In this document: positions 9,983 through 19,098 of the stretch, one piece after another
How the letters are laid out: each line of letters opens with the position of its first letter
How positions within the stretch are numbered: the stretch's first letter is position 1
DNA from: Curvibacter microcysteis
GTDB taxonomy: Bacteria; Pseudomonadota; Gammaproteobacteria; Burkholderiales; Burkholderiaceae_C
Length of the DNA: 64,000 bases
Direction: 5' to 3'
Assembly (NCBI RefSeq): GCF_028649455.1
Contig: NZ_JAQSIO010000004.1
Location: 124,001 to 188,000, forward strand
Position numbers and translations under genes: made by a program
Notes under the pieces: generated by a model
What the model was told of the DNA's origin: nothing
Seen by the model: the letters and a program-made list of their open reading frames with translations, nothing else
Databases searched by the model: none

Positions 9983-10999
9983 TTGAAAGTTCTGGTTACT
10001 GGGTGCGCAGGCTTCATTGGCATGCACGTCGCACAACAATTGCTCGCCCGAGGCGACACCGTGGTCGGCATCGACAATCTGAACGACTACTACGATCCGG
10101 CGCTCAAGGACGCACGCTTGGCGTTGCTCCAACCGCAGGCTGGCTTTCGTTTTCAGCGCCTTGACATCGCAGACCGCCCTGCGATGGAGGCATTTTTTGC
10201 GAAAGAAAGCTTCGACCGGGTCGTGCACCTGGCGGCACAGGCCGGTGTTCGTTATTCCATTCAAAATCCCCATGCCTACGCGGACAGCAATCTGATCGGT
10301 TTTGTCAATGTGCTGGAGGGTTGCCGCCAAAACCAAGTACAACATTTGGTTTATGCCAGCAGCTCGAGTATCTACGGCAGTAATACGAAGATGCCGTTTT
10401 CAGAAAGCGACCCCATCGCTCACCCAGTCAGCCTTTACGGTGCGACCAAGAAGGCCAATGAGTTGATGGCCCACGCATACAGTCATCTGTATGGCCTGCC
10501 CACCACGGGCTTGCGCTTTTTCACCGTATACGGTCCCTGGGGTCGTCCGGACATGGCTTACTTCTTGTTCGTCAAAGCCATCTTGGAAGGACGCCCGATT
10601 GATGTCTTCAACGAAGGGCGCATGCAGCGTGATTTCACCTACATCGACGACATCACCGAAGGCATCGTGCGGGTGCTGGACAAACCCGCCAGCGCCAATC
10701 CCCACTTCGACCCTGCGCTGCCAGACCCCAGCTCCAGCTACGCGCCCTACCGGCTCTACAACATCGGCAACCACCAACCAGTGGAACTGTTGGAGTTCAT
10801 CTCAATCATTGAGAAACGCCTGGGCAAGCGTGCTGTCTTGAAGCTCCTTCCGATGAAATCAGGGGACGTTGTCGCCACCTTCGCCAGCACCGAGCAATTA
10901 CAAAAAGAGATCAATTTCAGTCCAGCCACCCCCTTGGAGAAGGGCATTCACCAATTTGTTGACTGGTTTGTTCGATACCACGCGCATGAGTCAGCGTAA
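9983..10999 (+). CDS. UDP-glucuronate 4-epimerase (NAD-dependent epimerase)
   Basis: 338 aa. The start is a TTG at 9983, immediately after the ugd TAA, with GGGAG upstream at 9971-9975; it yields the typical MKVLVTGCAGFIG N-terminus. It is an extended short-chain dehydrogenase with GxxGxxG at the N-terminus, an SSSIYG segment and the YGATKKANE (YxxxK) active site. Coupling to ugd and overall similarity to GalE-like uronate epimerases suggest interconversion of UDP-GlcA and UDP-GalA. The last 14 bp overlap the flippase start. A UDP-glucose or UDP-arabinose epimerase is a less likely alternative. Confidence 0.88.
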   Translation: MKVLVTGCAGFIGMHVAQQLLARGDTVVGIDNLNDYYDPALKDARLALLQPQAGFRFQRLDIADRPAMEAFFAKESFDRVVHLAAQAGVRYSIQNPHAYADSNLIGFVNVLEGCRQNQVQHLVYASSSSIYGSNTKMPFSESDPIAHPVSLYGATKKANELMAHAYSHLYGLPTTGLRFFTVYGPWGRPDMAYFLFVKAILEGRPIDVFNEGRMQRDFTYIDDITEGIVRVLDKPASANPHFDPALPDPSSSYAPYRLYNIGNHQPVELLEFISIIEKRLGKRAVLKLLPMKSGDVVATFASTEQLQKEINFSPATPLEKGIHQFVDWFVRYHAHESA

Positions 11000-12278
11000 C
11001 CGCTGGCGTCGCCTGCTTGGGGAAGGAAGCTGGGTTGTGGCGGGGCAGGCAGCCAGCGTTCTGGGCTCGCTGGTGATGATCCGCGTGCTGACTGAACTGC
11101 TCAGCCCCAGTGCCTACGGCGAATTGACTTTAGGCCTGACCGTAGCAGCGCTTGCGAATCAAATCATTTTCGGGCCCCTCGCGGGTGGCGTGACACGCTT
11201 TTACGCGCCAGCTGCCGAAAAGGCTGCGCTGAGAACCTTTCTGCACAGCAGCCAAGCTCTTTTGCTGCAAGCGACGGGTATGGTGCTGCTGCTTGCGATG
11301 GTGACTTGGGCTGTAGCCTGGGCCATTGGACAGGTGCACCTGATGCCGCTGTTGAGTCTGGCCATGATGCTGTCGATTCTGGCGGGCATCAATGCTGTTC
11401 TCGGTGGTCTGCAAAGTGCAGCCAGGCAGCGCTTTGTTGTTGCGCTGAGCCAGGGTTTTGAGCCGTGGCTGCGCATCGCTGCCATCAGCGTTCTGGCGGG
11501 TGTACTGGGCAGCAGCAGCGAAACAGCCCTGCTCGGCTACGTCCTGTCCATGATGTTCATTGTGCTGTACCAAGGACATTTGCTGCACCGCCTGCGGGAA
11601 TCAACGATCCGCCCTCCAGTAGAGGCGCAGAATACCTGGCGGCGCGACATTCTCAGCGTGACATTACCCACCAGCCTGTACGGCTTTTTCACCTGGCTCC
11701 AGCTCTCGTCAGACCGATGGGCGCTGCAATGGTTCAGTTCGACGGCTGATGTGGGCCTCTACGCCGTGGTGTACCAATTGGGTTATTACCCCATCACCCT
11801 GCTGGGTGGCATGCTCGTGCAATTTTTGATGCCCATTGCCTTCCAGCGCGTAGGGGATGCCAGCGATCCGCAGCGCCGACGCGCCATGGAACGCTTGGCT
11901 TGGCGAGCCGGCGTGCTCGTCATGCTGCTGACGGCATTGGGTTTTGGAGCCAGCCACTGGTTGCATGCCGAGATTTTGGGGCTTTTTGCACAACGTGATT
12001 ATGGAAGCGTGTCCTACCTATTGCCTTGGATGGTGATGTCCGGCGGCCTGCTGGCCACCGGACAAACCCTTGCACTGATTCTGCAGTCCAACCTGCGCAC
12101 AGCTGAGTTAAGTCGAGCGAAAATTGGCAGCTCTATCATCGGTATCGTCGCGAATTTGCTCGCAGCTCACTGGTTTGGGCTGGCTGGCATCGTGGGGGCG
12201 GGGGTCTTGTCTGCTGGGCTCTATGCCGGCTGGATGATGCTATTGACCCGCGCCTCCTCCGTCCATCATTCCCAATGA
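10986..12278 (+). CDS. Wzx-like polysaccharide flippase (MOP superfamily)
   Basis: 430 aa from the ATG at 10986, which overlaps the epimerase gene by 14 bp; upstream codons in this frame lie inside the epimerase and are not used. The protein has about twelve hydrophobic segments and begins with a short basic stretch before the first helix. It fits the oligosaccharide flippase (RfbX/Wzx) family, which moves undecaprenyl-PP-linked repeat units across the inner membrane. Its codon choice is visibly less GC-rich than that of the flanking housekeeping genes, as is common for flippases in exchangeable surface-polysaccharide loci. Confidence 0.85.
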   Translation: MSQRNRWRRLLGEGSWVVAGQAASVLGSLVMIRVLTELLSPSAYGELTLGLTVAALANQIIFGPLAGGVTRFYAPAAEKAALRTFLHSSQALLLQATGMVLLLAMVTWAVAWAIGQVHLMPLLSLAMMLSILAGINAVLGGLQSAARQRFVVALSQGFEPWLRIAAISVLAGVLGSSSETALLGYVLSMMFIVLYQGHLLHRLRESTIRPPVEAQNTWRRDILSVTLPTSLYGFFTWLQLSSDRWALQWFSSTADVGLYAVVYQLGYYPITLLGGMLVQFLMPIAFQRVGDASDPQRRRAMERLAWRAGVLVMLLTALGFGASHWLHAEILGLFAQRDYGSVSYLLPWMVMSGGLLATGQTLALILQSNLRTAELSRAKIGSSIIGIVANLLAAHWFGLAGIVGAGVLSAGLYAGWMMLLTRASSVHHSQ

Positions 12279-12363
12279 CCATGAGCCCTCAGATACCAAA
12301 AAACCGCTCAGTCTTGGCATGCACCTTCTGTATCTGCCGCCATCGCGAGCCCGGAGCGATCCA

Positions 12364-13176
12364 TTGAATCCCAAACTGAAATCCAGCCTCGTACGCCTGC
12401 AATGGTTCCTCACCGCCCAATTGGGCGTCGATGTGACGAAATTCGCAAAGGCATGGAAAGGTCTGCCTCGTTTTCTCCGTGATTACCGCCAACTCAAACG
12501 CCAATACACGGGGGCTCTGGAGCTGGTTCCGTGCCTGCATGACTGGTACGAAGAAGGCGGCTCGACCAAGAACGAGTATTTTTGGCAAGACCTGTTGGTC
12601 GCTCGCAAAATTCACCAGGCCCAACCCTCGCGGCATGTGGACATCGGTTCTCGCGTGGACGGCTTCGTCGCCCACGTCGCCAGCTTCCGAACCATCGAAG
12701 TGTTTGACATTCGTCCCATCAGCACCCAGATCCCTGGCATCGTTTTTCGCCAAGGTAACCTGATGAGTGACACGCCCCCGGCCGAGAACTACTGTGACTC
12801 CATCTCCTGCCTGCACGCCTTAGAGCATTTTGGCTTAGGTCGATATGGTGACCCCGTACAACCCCTGGGTTATCGGGATGGCATCCGCAACCTGTCTCGC
12901 ATGCTCAAAACAGACGGTGTACTGTATTTGGCGACTCCCATGGGCCAGCCCAGGATCGAGTTCAATGCTCAAAATGTGTTCTCGCCAGCCATGATTTTGG
13001 CGGCGGCTGCCACGTACCACCTGCACCCCCTGGAATGGCTGGTGATCCGCAATGGTCACGAGGTCAGCACCCTGGCCATCACCGAAGCCAACTTGGCTCA
13101 GGTGGCATCAGAGCGCTATGCACTGGGCTTATTCACCTTCAAGAAGCTCGCACAACCACGCGAGGACCTCGCATGA
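12364..13176 (+). CDS. DUF268-like / methyltransferase-fold protein
   Basis: 270 aa from a TTG at 12364 preceded by GGAG (12353-12356) at good spacing. An in-frame ATG at 12319 would add 15 residues but has no ribosome-binding site. The middle part reads HVDIGSRVDGFVAHVASF, then ISCLHALEHFGLGRYGD, the pattern of DUF268 proteins and of class I SAM-dependent methyltransferases (glycine-loop equivalent, then the acidic/His segment). Its stop overlaps the next ATG. It probably modifies the polysaccharide or a precursor; the activity is unproven. Confidence 0.72.
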   Translation: MNPKLKSSLVRLQWFLTAQLGVDVTKFAKAWKGLPRFLRDYRQLKRQYTGALELVPCLHDWYEEGGSTKNEYFWQDLLVARKIHQAQPSRHVDIGSRVDGFVAHVASFRTIEVFDIRPISTQIPGIVFRQGNLMSDTPPAENYCDSISCLHALEHFGLGRYGDPVQPLGYRDGIRNLSRMLKTDGVLYLATPMGQPRIEFNAQNVFSPAMILAAAATYHLHPLEWLVIRNGHEVSTLAITEANLAQVASERYALGLFTFKKLAQPREDLA

Positions 13177-14195
13177 AAGCAAAAGTGCGTGCCCTGACCA
13201 CTCGAACGCTACAGCAAGCAGCCGACAGCATCGGGGCAGTCCTGCAGTCGAAGAAGGCGCATGCGGCCTTGGATATACAGCGTCTGCGTGCCGTGCGCGA
13301 GTTGGCGACTCTAGAAGACAACCAACTGCATGACGGCTTGACGGGCATCGTATTCAGCAAAGACCGAGCACTTCAATTGCATGCCTTGCTGCACTCATGC
13401 GCCGAACTGGCGCAGCACATTCCTGCGCTTCACATCATCTACCGTGCCAGCAGCCCAGCCCACGCCCAATCCTACCTAGAAGCTCAAGAAGAAATTGTTC
13501 GTTTTTTGCCCCAGGTCCAGTTCACGGAAGAATCCCAGAAATTCAAACCGGTGCTGCTGGGCGTCCTGAGCCAGATCAAGACCCGCCAGGTATTTTTTCT
13601 GGTGGACGACATCGTCTTCATCAAACCCATCGATTTTGACGTTTGCGTCGGCATCAACCCGCAACAGGAGGTGCTGAGCCTGCGCCTCAGCCCACATCTG
13701 CGCCGCAGCTATACGGCTCACATGAGCCAAATGCCTGCCGCCCTGCGGCCCAGCGCCCACCATACCGAGCTACTCCGATTTTCTTGGTTCGAGCAAGGCA
13801 ATGAGTGGTCCTATCCTTGGTCGGTCGACGGCCACATCCTGCCCACCGCAGAAGTCAAAGTCATGACCCGTTTGGGAGACTTCAACGCGCCCAACACCTA
13901 CGAAGGCATGTTGACCACCTTCAATGGCCTTTGCGCCGAACGCGGAGGCCTGTGCTTTGAAGAGAGCAAGATCCTCAACATTCCCTTCAACCGGGTGCAG
14001 ACTGAAGTTCATAACCTCAGTGGCGATGTTTCTCCGGAGTTTCTTCTCACTCAATGGCAGCAAGGTCAGATGATTGACACCCGAGGCTGGCGGCAGCACC
14101 AGCCACGGTCGCCCCATGAAGAACATGCCGTGTCGTTCATACCCCGCGCACTGCCCAAGAGACCTCGGCCTAGCACCCCCAAGAGCAAAGCCTGA
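13173..14195 (+). CDS. Unrecognised protein, possibly a GT-A-fold glycosyltransferase
   Basis: 340 aa from the ATG at 13173, which overlaps the preceding stop (ATGA). Upstream in-frame codons lie inside the previous gene. No family was recognised with confidence. GIVFSKDRALQLHALLHS near the N-terminus resembles the first strand-helix of nucleotide-sugar transferases. FFLVDDIVFIKPID in the middle contains paired Asp residues like a DxD metal motif. The protein lacks a signal peptide or membrane segments, so it is likely cytoplasmic. Its place between a methyltransferase-like gene and an amidotransferase suggests a role in assembling or decorating the repeat unit. Confidence 0.7.
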   Translation: MKAKVRALTTRTLQQAADSIGAVLQSKKAHAALDIQRLRAVRELATLEDNQLHDGLTGIVFSKDRALQLHALLHSCAELAQHIPALHIIYRASSPAHAQSYLEAQEEIVRFLPQVQFTEESQKFKPVLLGVLSQIKTRQVFFLVDDIVFIKPIDFDVCVGINPQQEVLSLRLSPHLRRSYTAHMSQMPAALRPSAHHTELLRFSWFEQGNEWSYPWSVDGHILPTAEVKVMTRLGDFNAPNTYEGMLTTFNGLCAERGGLCFEESKILNIPFNRVQTEVHNLSGDVSPEFLLTQWQQGQMIDTRGWRQHQPRSPHEEHAVSFIPRALPKRPRPSTPKSKA

Positions 14196-14198
14196 ACC

Positions 14199-16064
14199 AT
14201 GTGTGGCATTTACGGCAATGTTTCCTTCCACGGCGCGGTGGACCCAGAGCGACTCGTGCGGCAGCGTGATCGGCTGCGCCATCGAGGCCCGGACGACAGC
14301 GGGACCTGGTTCAGTACCGACCAGCGCGTCGGCCTGGCCCAACGTCGCCTGGCCATCATTGACTTGACCGCCGGAGGGCACCAGCCCTTCCTCAGCCAGG
14401 ATGAGCGCTGCGCCATCGTCTTCAATGGAGAAATCTACAACTACCTCTCCCTGCGCGAAGAACTCCAGGACTTGGGACACCGCTTTCGCAGTGACAGCGA
14501 CACTGAGGTCCTGCTCGCCAGCTACCTCGCTTGGGGCGAGGGCTGCCTGCTGCGACTCAACGGTATGTTCAGCTTCGTTATCTACGACGGACGCTCAGGC
14601 TCCGAGGCGGCACGTCTGTTTTTGGCGCGCGACCGGGCTGGAGAGAAGCCCTTGTATTACCGACACGACCGCCATGGCTTTGAATTCGGATCAGAGCTGA
14701 AGTCATTGGATCACAGCCGCGAGATCGACCCCCAAGGCCTGAACTTTTACCTCTCGCTAGGCTACGTGCCCAGCGACCTCTGCCTGTTCCGAGGCGTACA
14801 CAAGCTGCCGCCCGCCCACTGCGGCTGGCTCACAATCAGCTCGGGTGAGTTGAGTCTGCGCCCCTACTGGCAACTGCCCTCCTACCAAGGGGGCATCGCG
14901 CCAGAAGACCCCAGTACTCTGTTGGAGCAAGCAGGCCGTTTGCTGGAAGACTCGGTACGCCTGCGCCTGATGGCCGATGTGCCCGTCGGCGTTTTGCTCT
15001 CCGGAGGCCTGGACTCCAGCCTGATCACGGCTGCCGCCGCCCGAGTGAGCAGCGGACCGGTGGAGACATTCACCATCGCCTTGCCGGGCTCGTCACTGGA
15101 CGAAGCGCAGCATGCGCAAAAAGTAGCCAGCCACTTCGGCACACGCCACCATGTCTTGCCCTTGGAGCGTCCCAGTCTGAGCCTGCTCGATGGCCTGGCT
15201 CCCTTCATTGATGAACCCATTGCCGACTCCTCCATTTTGCCAGCTTGGCTGGTATTTGGCCTGGCACGCCAACAAGTGACCGTGGCACTTGGCGGGGACG
15301 GGGGCGACGAGCTGTTTGGGGGTTACACCGACTACACCACCAGCATGGCCGATGCGCAGCGCTGGGGCTGGGTTCCGAGTGCAGTGCTGAGCCCACTGGC
15401 GCAGTTGGCCTCTTACTTGCCCGCCGGAGTGCGAGGTCGCAACCGGCTGGCCTCGCTGCGCCACGGCCCCTACCAACAATTGATATGGGGTCGACCTTAT
15501 TTTGACTGCCGCCTGCGGCAACGACTGCTCAACCCGGCTCTGTTGCGCGAACTCGGTGCTGATTTGGAGGCCCCAGAGCGCTTTCTGCTGGCGCGATTTG
15601 CCGCCGGATCAGGCCCACTGGACAGCATGACGCGGACGCATTTCGGCAGCATATTGCCCGATGATTTTCTCGTCAAAGTGGACCGCGCCAGCATGGCCCA
15701 CAGCCTGGAAGTCCGAGCTCCCTTTCTGGATCACCGTCTGATCGAGTTCGCCTTTGGCCAGTTGCCAGCCGATTGGAAGGTAAAAGGCGGAGAGTCACGC
15801 CGACTACAACGCCGACTGGGCCAACAATGGCTACCTGCTGACTTAGACACCCAACGCAAGCAAGGCTTCTCGATCCCGCTCAACGAATGGCTGCGTCAAG
15901 AAGGCGAGTCAGGCCTTTTTGCGAAAATGGAGGGCTTGCCCGACATAATCGACCTCGATGCAGTCAAGGGATTGATACGCGGCCAGATGGCCGGCCGTGC
16001 CAACGGTGGGCGTCTTTTTGCCCTGATGATGCTCGCCCTGGCGATGCGCAACGCTGCTTCATGA
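14199..16064 (+). CDS. asnB: Asparagine-synthase-like glutamine amidotransferase
   Basis: 621 aa. Begins MCGIYGN, so after Met removal Cys2 is the N-terminal nucleophile of a class II glutaminase domain. The C-terminal synthetase domain carries the PPi-loop SGGLDSS (near residue 268) and a DGGDELFGGY segment. The fold normally activates a carboxylate with ATP and transfers ammonia. In polysaccharide loci (WbpS-type proteins) such enzymes are thought to amidate uronic acids. With ugd and a uronate epimerase in the same locus, amidation of GlcA or GalA is a plausible job here; bulk asparagine synthesis is the alternative. It overlaps the next gene by 4 bp. Confidence 0.9.
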   Translation: MCGIYGNVSFHGAVDPERLVRQRDRLRHRGPDDSGTWFSTDQRVGLAQRRLAIIDLTAGGHQPFLSQDERCAIVFNGEIYNYLSLREELQDLGHRFRSDSDTEVLLASYLAWGEGCLLRLNGMFSFVIYDGRSGSEAARLFLARDRAGEKPLYYRHDRHGFEFGSELKSLDHSREIDPQGLNFYLSLGYVPSDLCLFRGVHKLPPAHCGWLTISSGELSLRPYWQLPSYQGGIAPEDPSTLLEQAGRLLEDSVRLRLMADVPVGVLLSGGLDSSLITAAAARVSSGPVETFTIALPGSSLDEAQHAQKVASHFGTRHHVLPLERPSLSLLDGLAPFIDEPIADSSILPAWLVFGLARQQVTVALGGDGGDELFGGYTDYTTSMADAQRWGWVPSAVLSPLAQLASYLPAGVRGRNRLASLRHGPYQQLIWGRPYFDCRLRQRLLNPALLRELGADLEAPERFLLARFAAGSGPLDSMTRTHFGSILPDDFLVKVDRASMAHSLEVRAPFLDHRLIEFAFGQLPADWKVKGGESRRLQRRLGQQWLPADLDTQRKQGFSIPLNEWLRQEGESGLFAKMEGLPDIIDLDAVKGLIRGQMAGRANGGRLFALMMLALAMRNAAS

Positions 16065-17110
16065 ACACTAGACCTCTTTTCACCGTCTGTATCCCAGCCT
16101 ACAACCGAGCTTCTTTGCTGCCGGCCCTGCTGGACTCGATCCTGAGTCAGGACTGCAACGACTACGACATCCTGATCTGCGAAGACGGTTCGCCCGAGCG
16201 GATCAAGATCACCGAGGTGGTGCAGCGATACCAAGCAAAGCATGCAGGACGCATCCACTGCGAGCTCAACCCTAAAAACCTGGGCTACGACGGCAACATC
16301 CGACGCTTGGTCGAGCTTTCTCAGGGGCGCTACTGCCTGTTCATGGGCAATGACGACCTGCTGTGCCCTGGGGCGCTGAAGGCCATTGCAGACGCCATTG
16401 CGCGCACCCATGACTGCGGCGTAGTGGTGCGCAGCTACGCCTCCTTCGACACCAGCCCAGAGACCCCGAAGCAGGTGTTTCGCTACTTCCCTCAGGAGCG
16501 GGTGATCGCAGGCGGCGCGACGGCGGTCTTCACGGCCTACCGCAGATCGGTGGTTATTTCGGGCATGGTGATCCAGCGAGACGCTGCGCACGCAGTCAGC
16601 ACCATGGCCTTTGATGGCACCTTGCTGTACCAGCTCTACTTGGTGGGAATGATTCTGGCGCGCCAAAGCGTGGTCTTTGTGCCCGACATCATTGCGCTGC
16701 GCCGCGATGGCACGCCGCCTGATTTCGGCAACAGTGATTCCGAGCGCGGCAAGTTCGTCCCCCACGACCAAACCCCTGAATCGTCGATCCACTTCATGCG
16801 GGGCATGTTGCAAATCGCACGCCATGTCGAGACGACCCAACAACTGCCGGTGTTCGCCCACATCCGCGCCGACATCGGGCACTATGCCTACCCAATCTTG
16901 TCGATTCAGGCCAAGCGTCCGTTCCGGGTGTTTTTGCGCTACGGCCTGAACCTGGGCGGCCTGGGGCTTTGGCGTTCACCCTTGTTTCACCTCTATTTCA
17001 TCAGCCTGCTGTTACTGGGTGAGGCGCGCTCTGATGCCATCATCCAATTCATCAAGCAGCGGTTGGGGCACACCCCACGCTTTGGCGCCGCCCGTGGAGA
17101 CCAGGCATGA
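16061..17110 (+). CDS. Glycosyltransferase family 2
   Basis: 349 aa from the ATG at 16061 (ATGA overlap with asnB); the frame extends upstream only through asnB. Starts with the GT2 signature FTVCIPAYNRASLLPALLDS, followed by ICEDGSPE (first Asp motif) and FMGNDDLL, the DxD-type metal-binding segment near residue 100. It should transfer an activated sugar to the growing lipid-linked oligosaccharide on the cytoplasmic face of the membrane. The C-terminal third is basic and hydrophobic and may associate with the membrane. It overlaps the next ATG by 4 bp. Confidence 0.9.
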   Translation: MNTRPLFTVCIPAYNRASLLPALLDSILSQDCNDYDILICEDGSPERIKITEVVQRYQAKHAGRIHCELNPKNLGYDGNIRRLVELSQGRYCLFMGNDDLLCPGALKAIADAIARTHDCGVVVRSYASFDTSPETPKQVFRYFPQERVIAGGATAVFTAYRRSVVISGMVIQRDAAHAVSTMAFDGTLLYQLYLVGMILARQSVVFVPDIIALRRDGTPPDFGNSDSERGKFVPHDQTPESSIHFMRGMLQIARHVETTQQLPVFAHIRADIGHYAYPILSIQAKRPFRVFLRYGLNLGGLGLWRSPLFHLYFISLLLLGEARSDAIIQFIKQRLGHTPRFGAARGDQA

Positions 17111-18186
17111 AAGTGCTGATCGCCGGGGACTGGCACTCCGACCTGCACGAGCAGGAGGTGATGCTCGCCTTGCGCCGTTTGGGCCATGAGGTGGCGGGCT
17201 TCAAGTGGCATCACTATTACGCAGGCACTGGTACAGGCTGGCGCTCCGTGTGGCTGCGTGCCCAGAACAAATACGTCATGGGCCCCACCCTGTGGCGCAT
17301 CAACCGCGACTTCGTGCGACAGGCCTTGGCCGAGCGCCCTGACATGATTTTTGTCTACCGGGGCACGCACATCACAGCGCAGTCATTGCAGCGGGTGCGC
17401 CAAGCCCTGCCCGCCTGCGTGCTGGTGGGCTACAACAACGACGATCCGTTCGCCCCCACTCAACCCAAGCCGCTGTGGCGCCACTTCCTGGCGGCGACTG
17501 CGCACTACGACTTGATGCTGGCCTACCGACATGCCAATTTGGCGGACTTCCGGGCTGCTGGAGCTAAGCGCGTCGAACTGATGCGATCTTGGTATGTGCC
17601 ACAGCGCAACCACCCAGTGTCCCTGAACGAAGCGCAAAACCTCGAATACGAGACCGATGTGGTCTTTATTGGCCACTTCGAACCAGATCAGCGCTTGAAG
17701 CACCTCGAAGAGATCGTGCGCCAAGGCGTGAGGCTGCGTCTTTTTGGGCCTGACAAATACTGGTCTGGGCCGCTGGCGCGCTCGGCCACTCTGAAGCCAT
17801 TTGCGCCGACCCGTTTGGTCTGGGGTGAGGACTACAACCGCGCCTTATGCGGAGCCAAAATTGCGCTCTGCTTTCTATCCAAACTGAACCGTGACACCTA
17901 CACCCGGCGCTGCTTTGAAATACCCGCCACGGGCACCTTGATGCTGTCGGAGTACTCGGACGACCTAGCCTCGATCTTCCAGGAGGGTTCCGAAGTCGAG
18001 TTCTTCCGGGACCTCGATGAAATGATGCACAAGATCAAGCTCTATTTGAGCGATGCCCCGCGCCGCGAGCGGGTCGCCGCCGCAGGGAGAGCGCGCGTGG
18101 TCCAAGACGGCCATGACATCGACTCCCGAATGGGGGCTTTGCTCAAGACCATCGAAGGTATTCAACGATCAAGCTCAACAACATGA
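17107..18186 (+). CDS. CgeB-like glycosyltransferase (GT-B type)
   Basis: 359 aa. Two Rossmann-like halves are visible: MKVLIAGDWHSDLHEQEV at the N-terminus, and a C-terminal half with VVFIGHFEPDQRLK and the RCFEIPATGTLMLSEYSDDL segment. The latter is typical of CgeB/Glyco_trans_1_2 proteins, whose Glu binds the nucleotide-sugar. Family members are spore-maturation or polysaccharide glycosyltransferases of poorly known specificity. Both ends overlap the neighbours by 4 bp (ATGA), so the gene is translationally coupled within the locus. Confidence 0.82.
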   Translation: MKVLIAGDWHSDLHEQEVMLALRRLGHEVAGFKWHHYYAGTGTGWRSVWLRAQNKYVMGPTLWRINRDFVRQALAERPDMIFVYRGTHITAQSLQRVRQALPACVLVGYNNDDPFAPTQPKPLWRHFLAATAHYDLMLAYRHANLADFRAAGAKRVELMRSWYVPQRNHPVSLNEAQNLEYETDVVFIGHFEPDQRLKHLEEIVRQGVRLRLFGPDKYWSGPLARSATLKPFAPTRLVWGEDYNRALCGAKIALCFLSKLNRDTYTRRCFEIPATGTLMLSEYSDDLASIFQEGSEVEFFRDLDEMMHKIKLYLSDAPRRERVAAAGRARVVQDGHDIDSRMGALLKTIEGIQRSSSTT

Positions 18187-19097
18187 ATTTTCCAAGTCAA
18201 TCCAAGGCGATGACTTTGTTGCGCCGACTGGGGCTGGATCCGCTGGCTTGGGCCCTGCGTCGCTTTCACACGCCAGTTCCCGCCTCGGCCCTGGTGCTTG
18301 AGGTAGGCTCGGGGGGCAACCCCTATCCCCGCGCTAACGTGCTGTTGGATGCCTACGAAAACACGCGTGAACGCCACTGGGCGCCGCTGGCGTCCGACCG
18401 CCCGACCGTGCTGGGTTTTGTCGAAAACCTGCCCTTCAAGGACCACGCCTTCGATTTCGTCATTGCGGCGCATGTCCTCGAACACTCGAGCGCCCCAGCC
18501 CAGTTCCTGTCGGAGCTGCAGCGTGTGGCCAAGGCCGGGTACATCGAGGTTCCGGACGCTCTGATGGAGCGACTGAACCCCTACCGCGACCATCGACTCG
18601 AAATCACCTGCCGCGACCAAACCCTGCTCATCCGCAAGAAAGCAGGCTGGCAGCACGACGTGGAAGTCGTCGAGTTGTACGAAGACCGCGTCAAACGGGT
18701 CATGACCCAAGACCTCATTCCCCGCCACCCCTTTGAGTTTCACGTCCGCTACTACTGGGACCAACACATCAGTTTCAGCGTACTCAATCCGGAAGTCGAT
18801 GCGAGCTGGCCAGCCCCGGCCAGCGCTCCGTCCAGGTCACCGCGTGGGCTGGCGGCCCAGTTGAGACCCCTGCTGCGCGACACCTTGCGCGACCTGCTGT
18901 CCCAAAAAAGCCGCAATGTGCAAATCGATCTGCTCTCCTTGCTGCGATGCACGCACTGCCACGGGGTGAAACTGCAGGCCCACAACACGCAGGTGGAATG
19001 CCAGGACTGTGGTCACCAATTCCCGGTGCGTCAAAAGCTGATTGCGATGAACGAGGGCGTATCGCGCCACACCGCCCCTGCGCAACACGGAGACTGA
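18183..19097 (+). CDS. SAM-dependent methyltransferase with C-terminal zinc ribbon
   Basis: 304 aa. The N-terminal two thirds show class I methyltransferase motifs: LVLEVGSGGNPYPRA (SAM-binding glycine loop), ENLPFKDHAFDFVIAAHVLEHS (motifs II-III). The C-terminal 60 residues contain paired cysteines, CTHCHG and CQDCGHQF, as in Trm112-like zinc ribbons. The ATG overlaps the upstream TGA. It may methylate a sugar or a glycolipid intermediate. The zinc ribbon fused in the same chain may stand in for a Trm112-type partner, which is an inference. Confidence 0.8.
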   Translation: MNFPSQSKAMTLLRRLGLDPLAWALRRFHTPVPASALVLEVGSGGNPYPRANVLLDAYENTRERHWAPLASDRPTVLGFVENLPFKDHAFDFVIAAHVLEHSSAPAQFLSELQRVAKAGYIEVPDALMERLNPYRDHRLEITCRDQTLLIRKKAGWQHDVEVVELYEDRVKRVMTQDLIPRHPFEFHVRYYWDQHISFSVLNPEVDASWPAPASAPSRSPRGLAAQLRPLLRDTLRDLLSQKSRNVQIDLLSLLRCTHCHGVKLQAHNTQVECQDCGHQFPVRQKLIAMNEGVSRHTAPAQHGD

Positions 19098-19098
19098 A

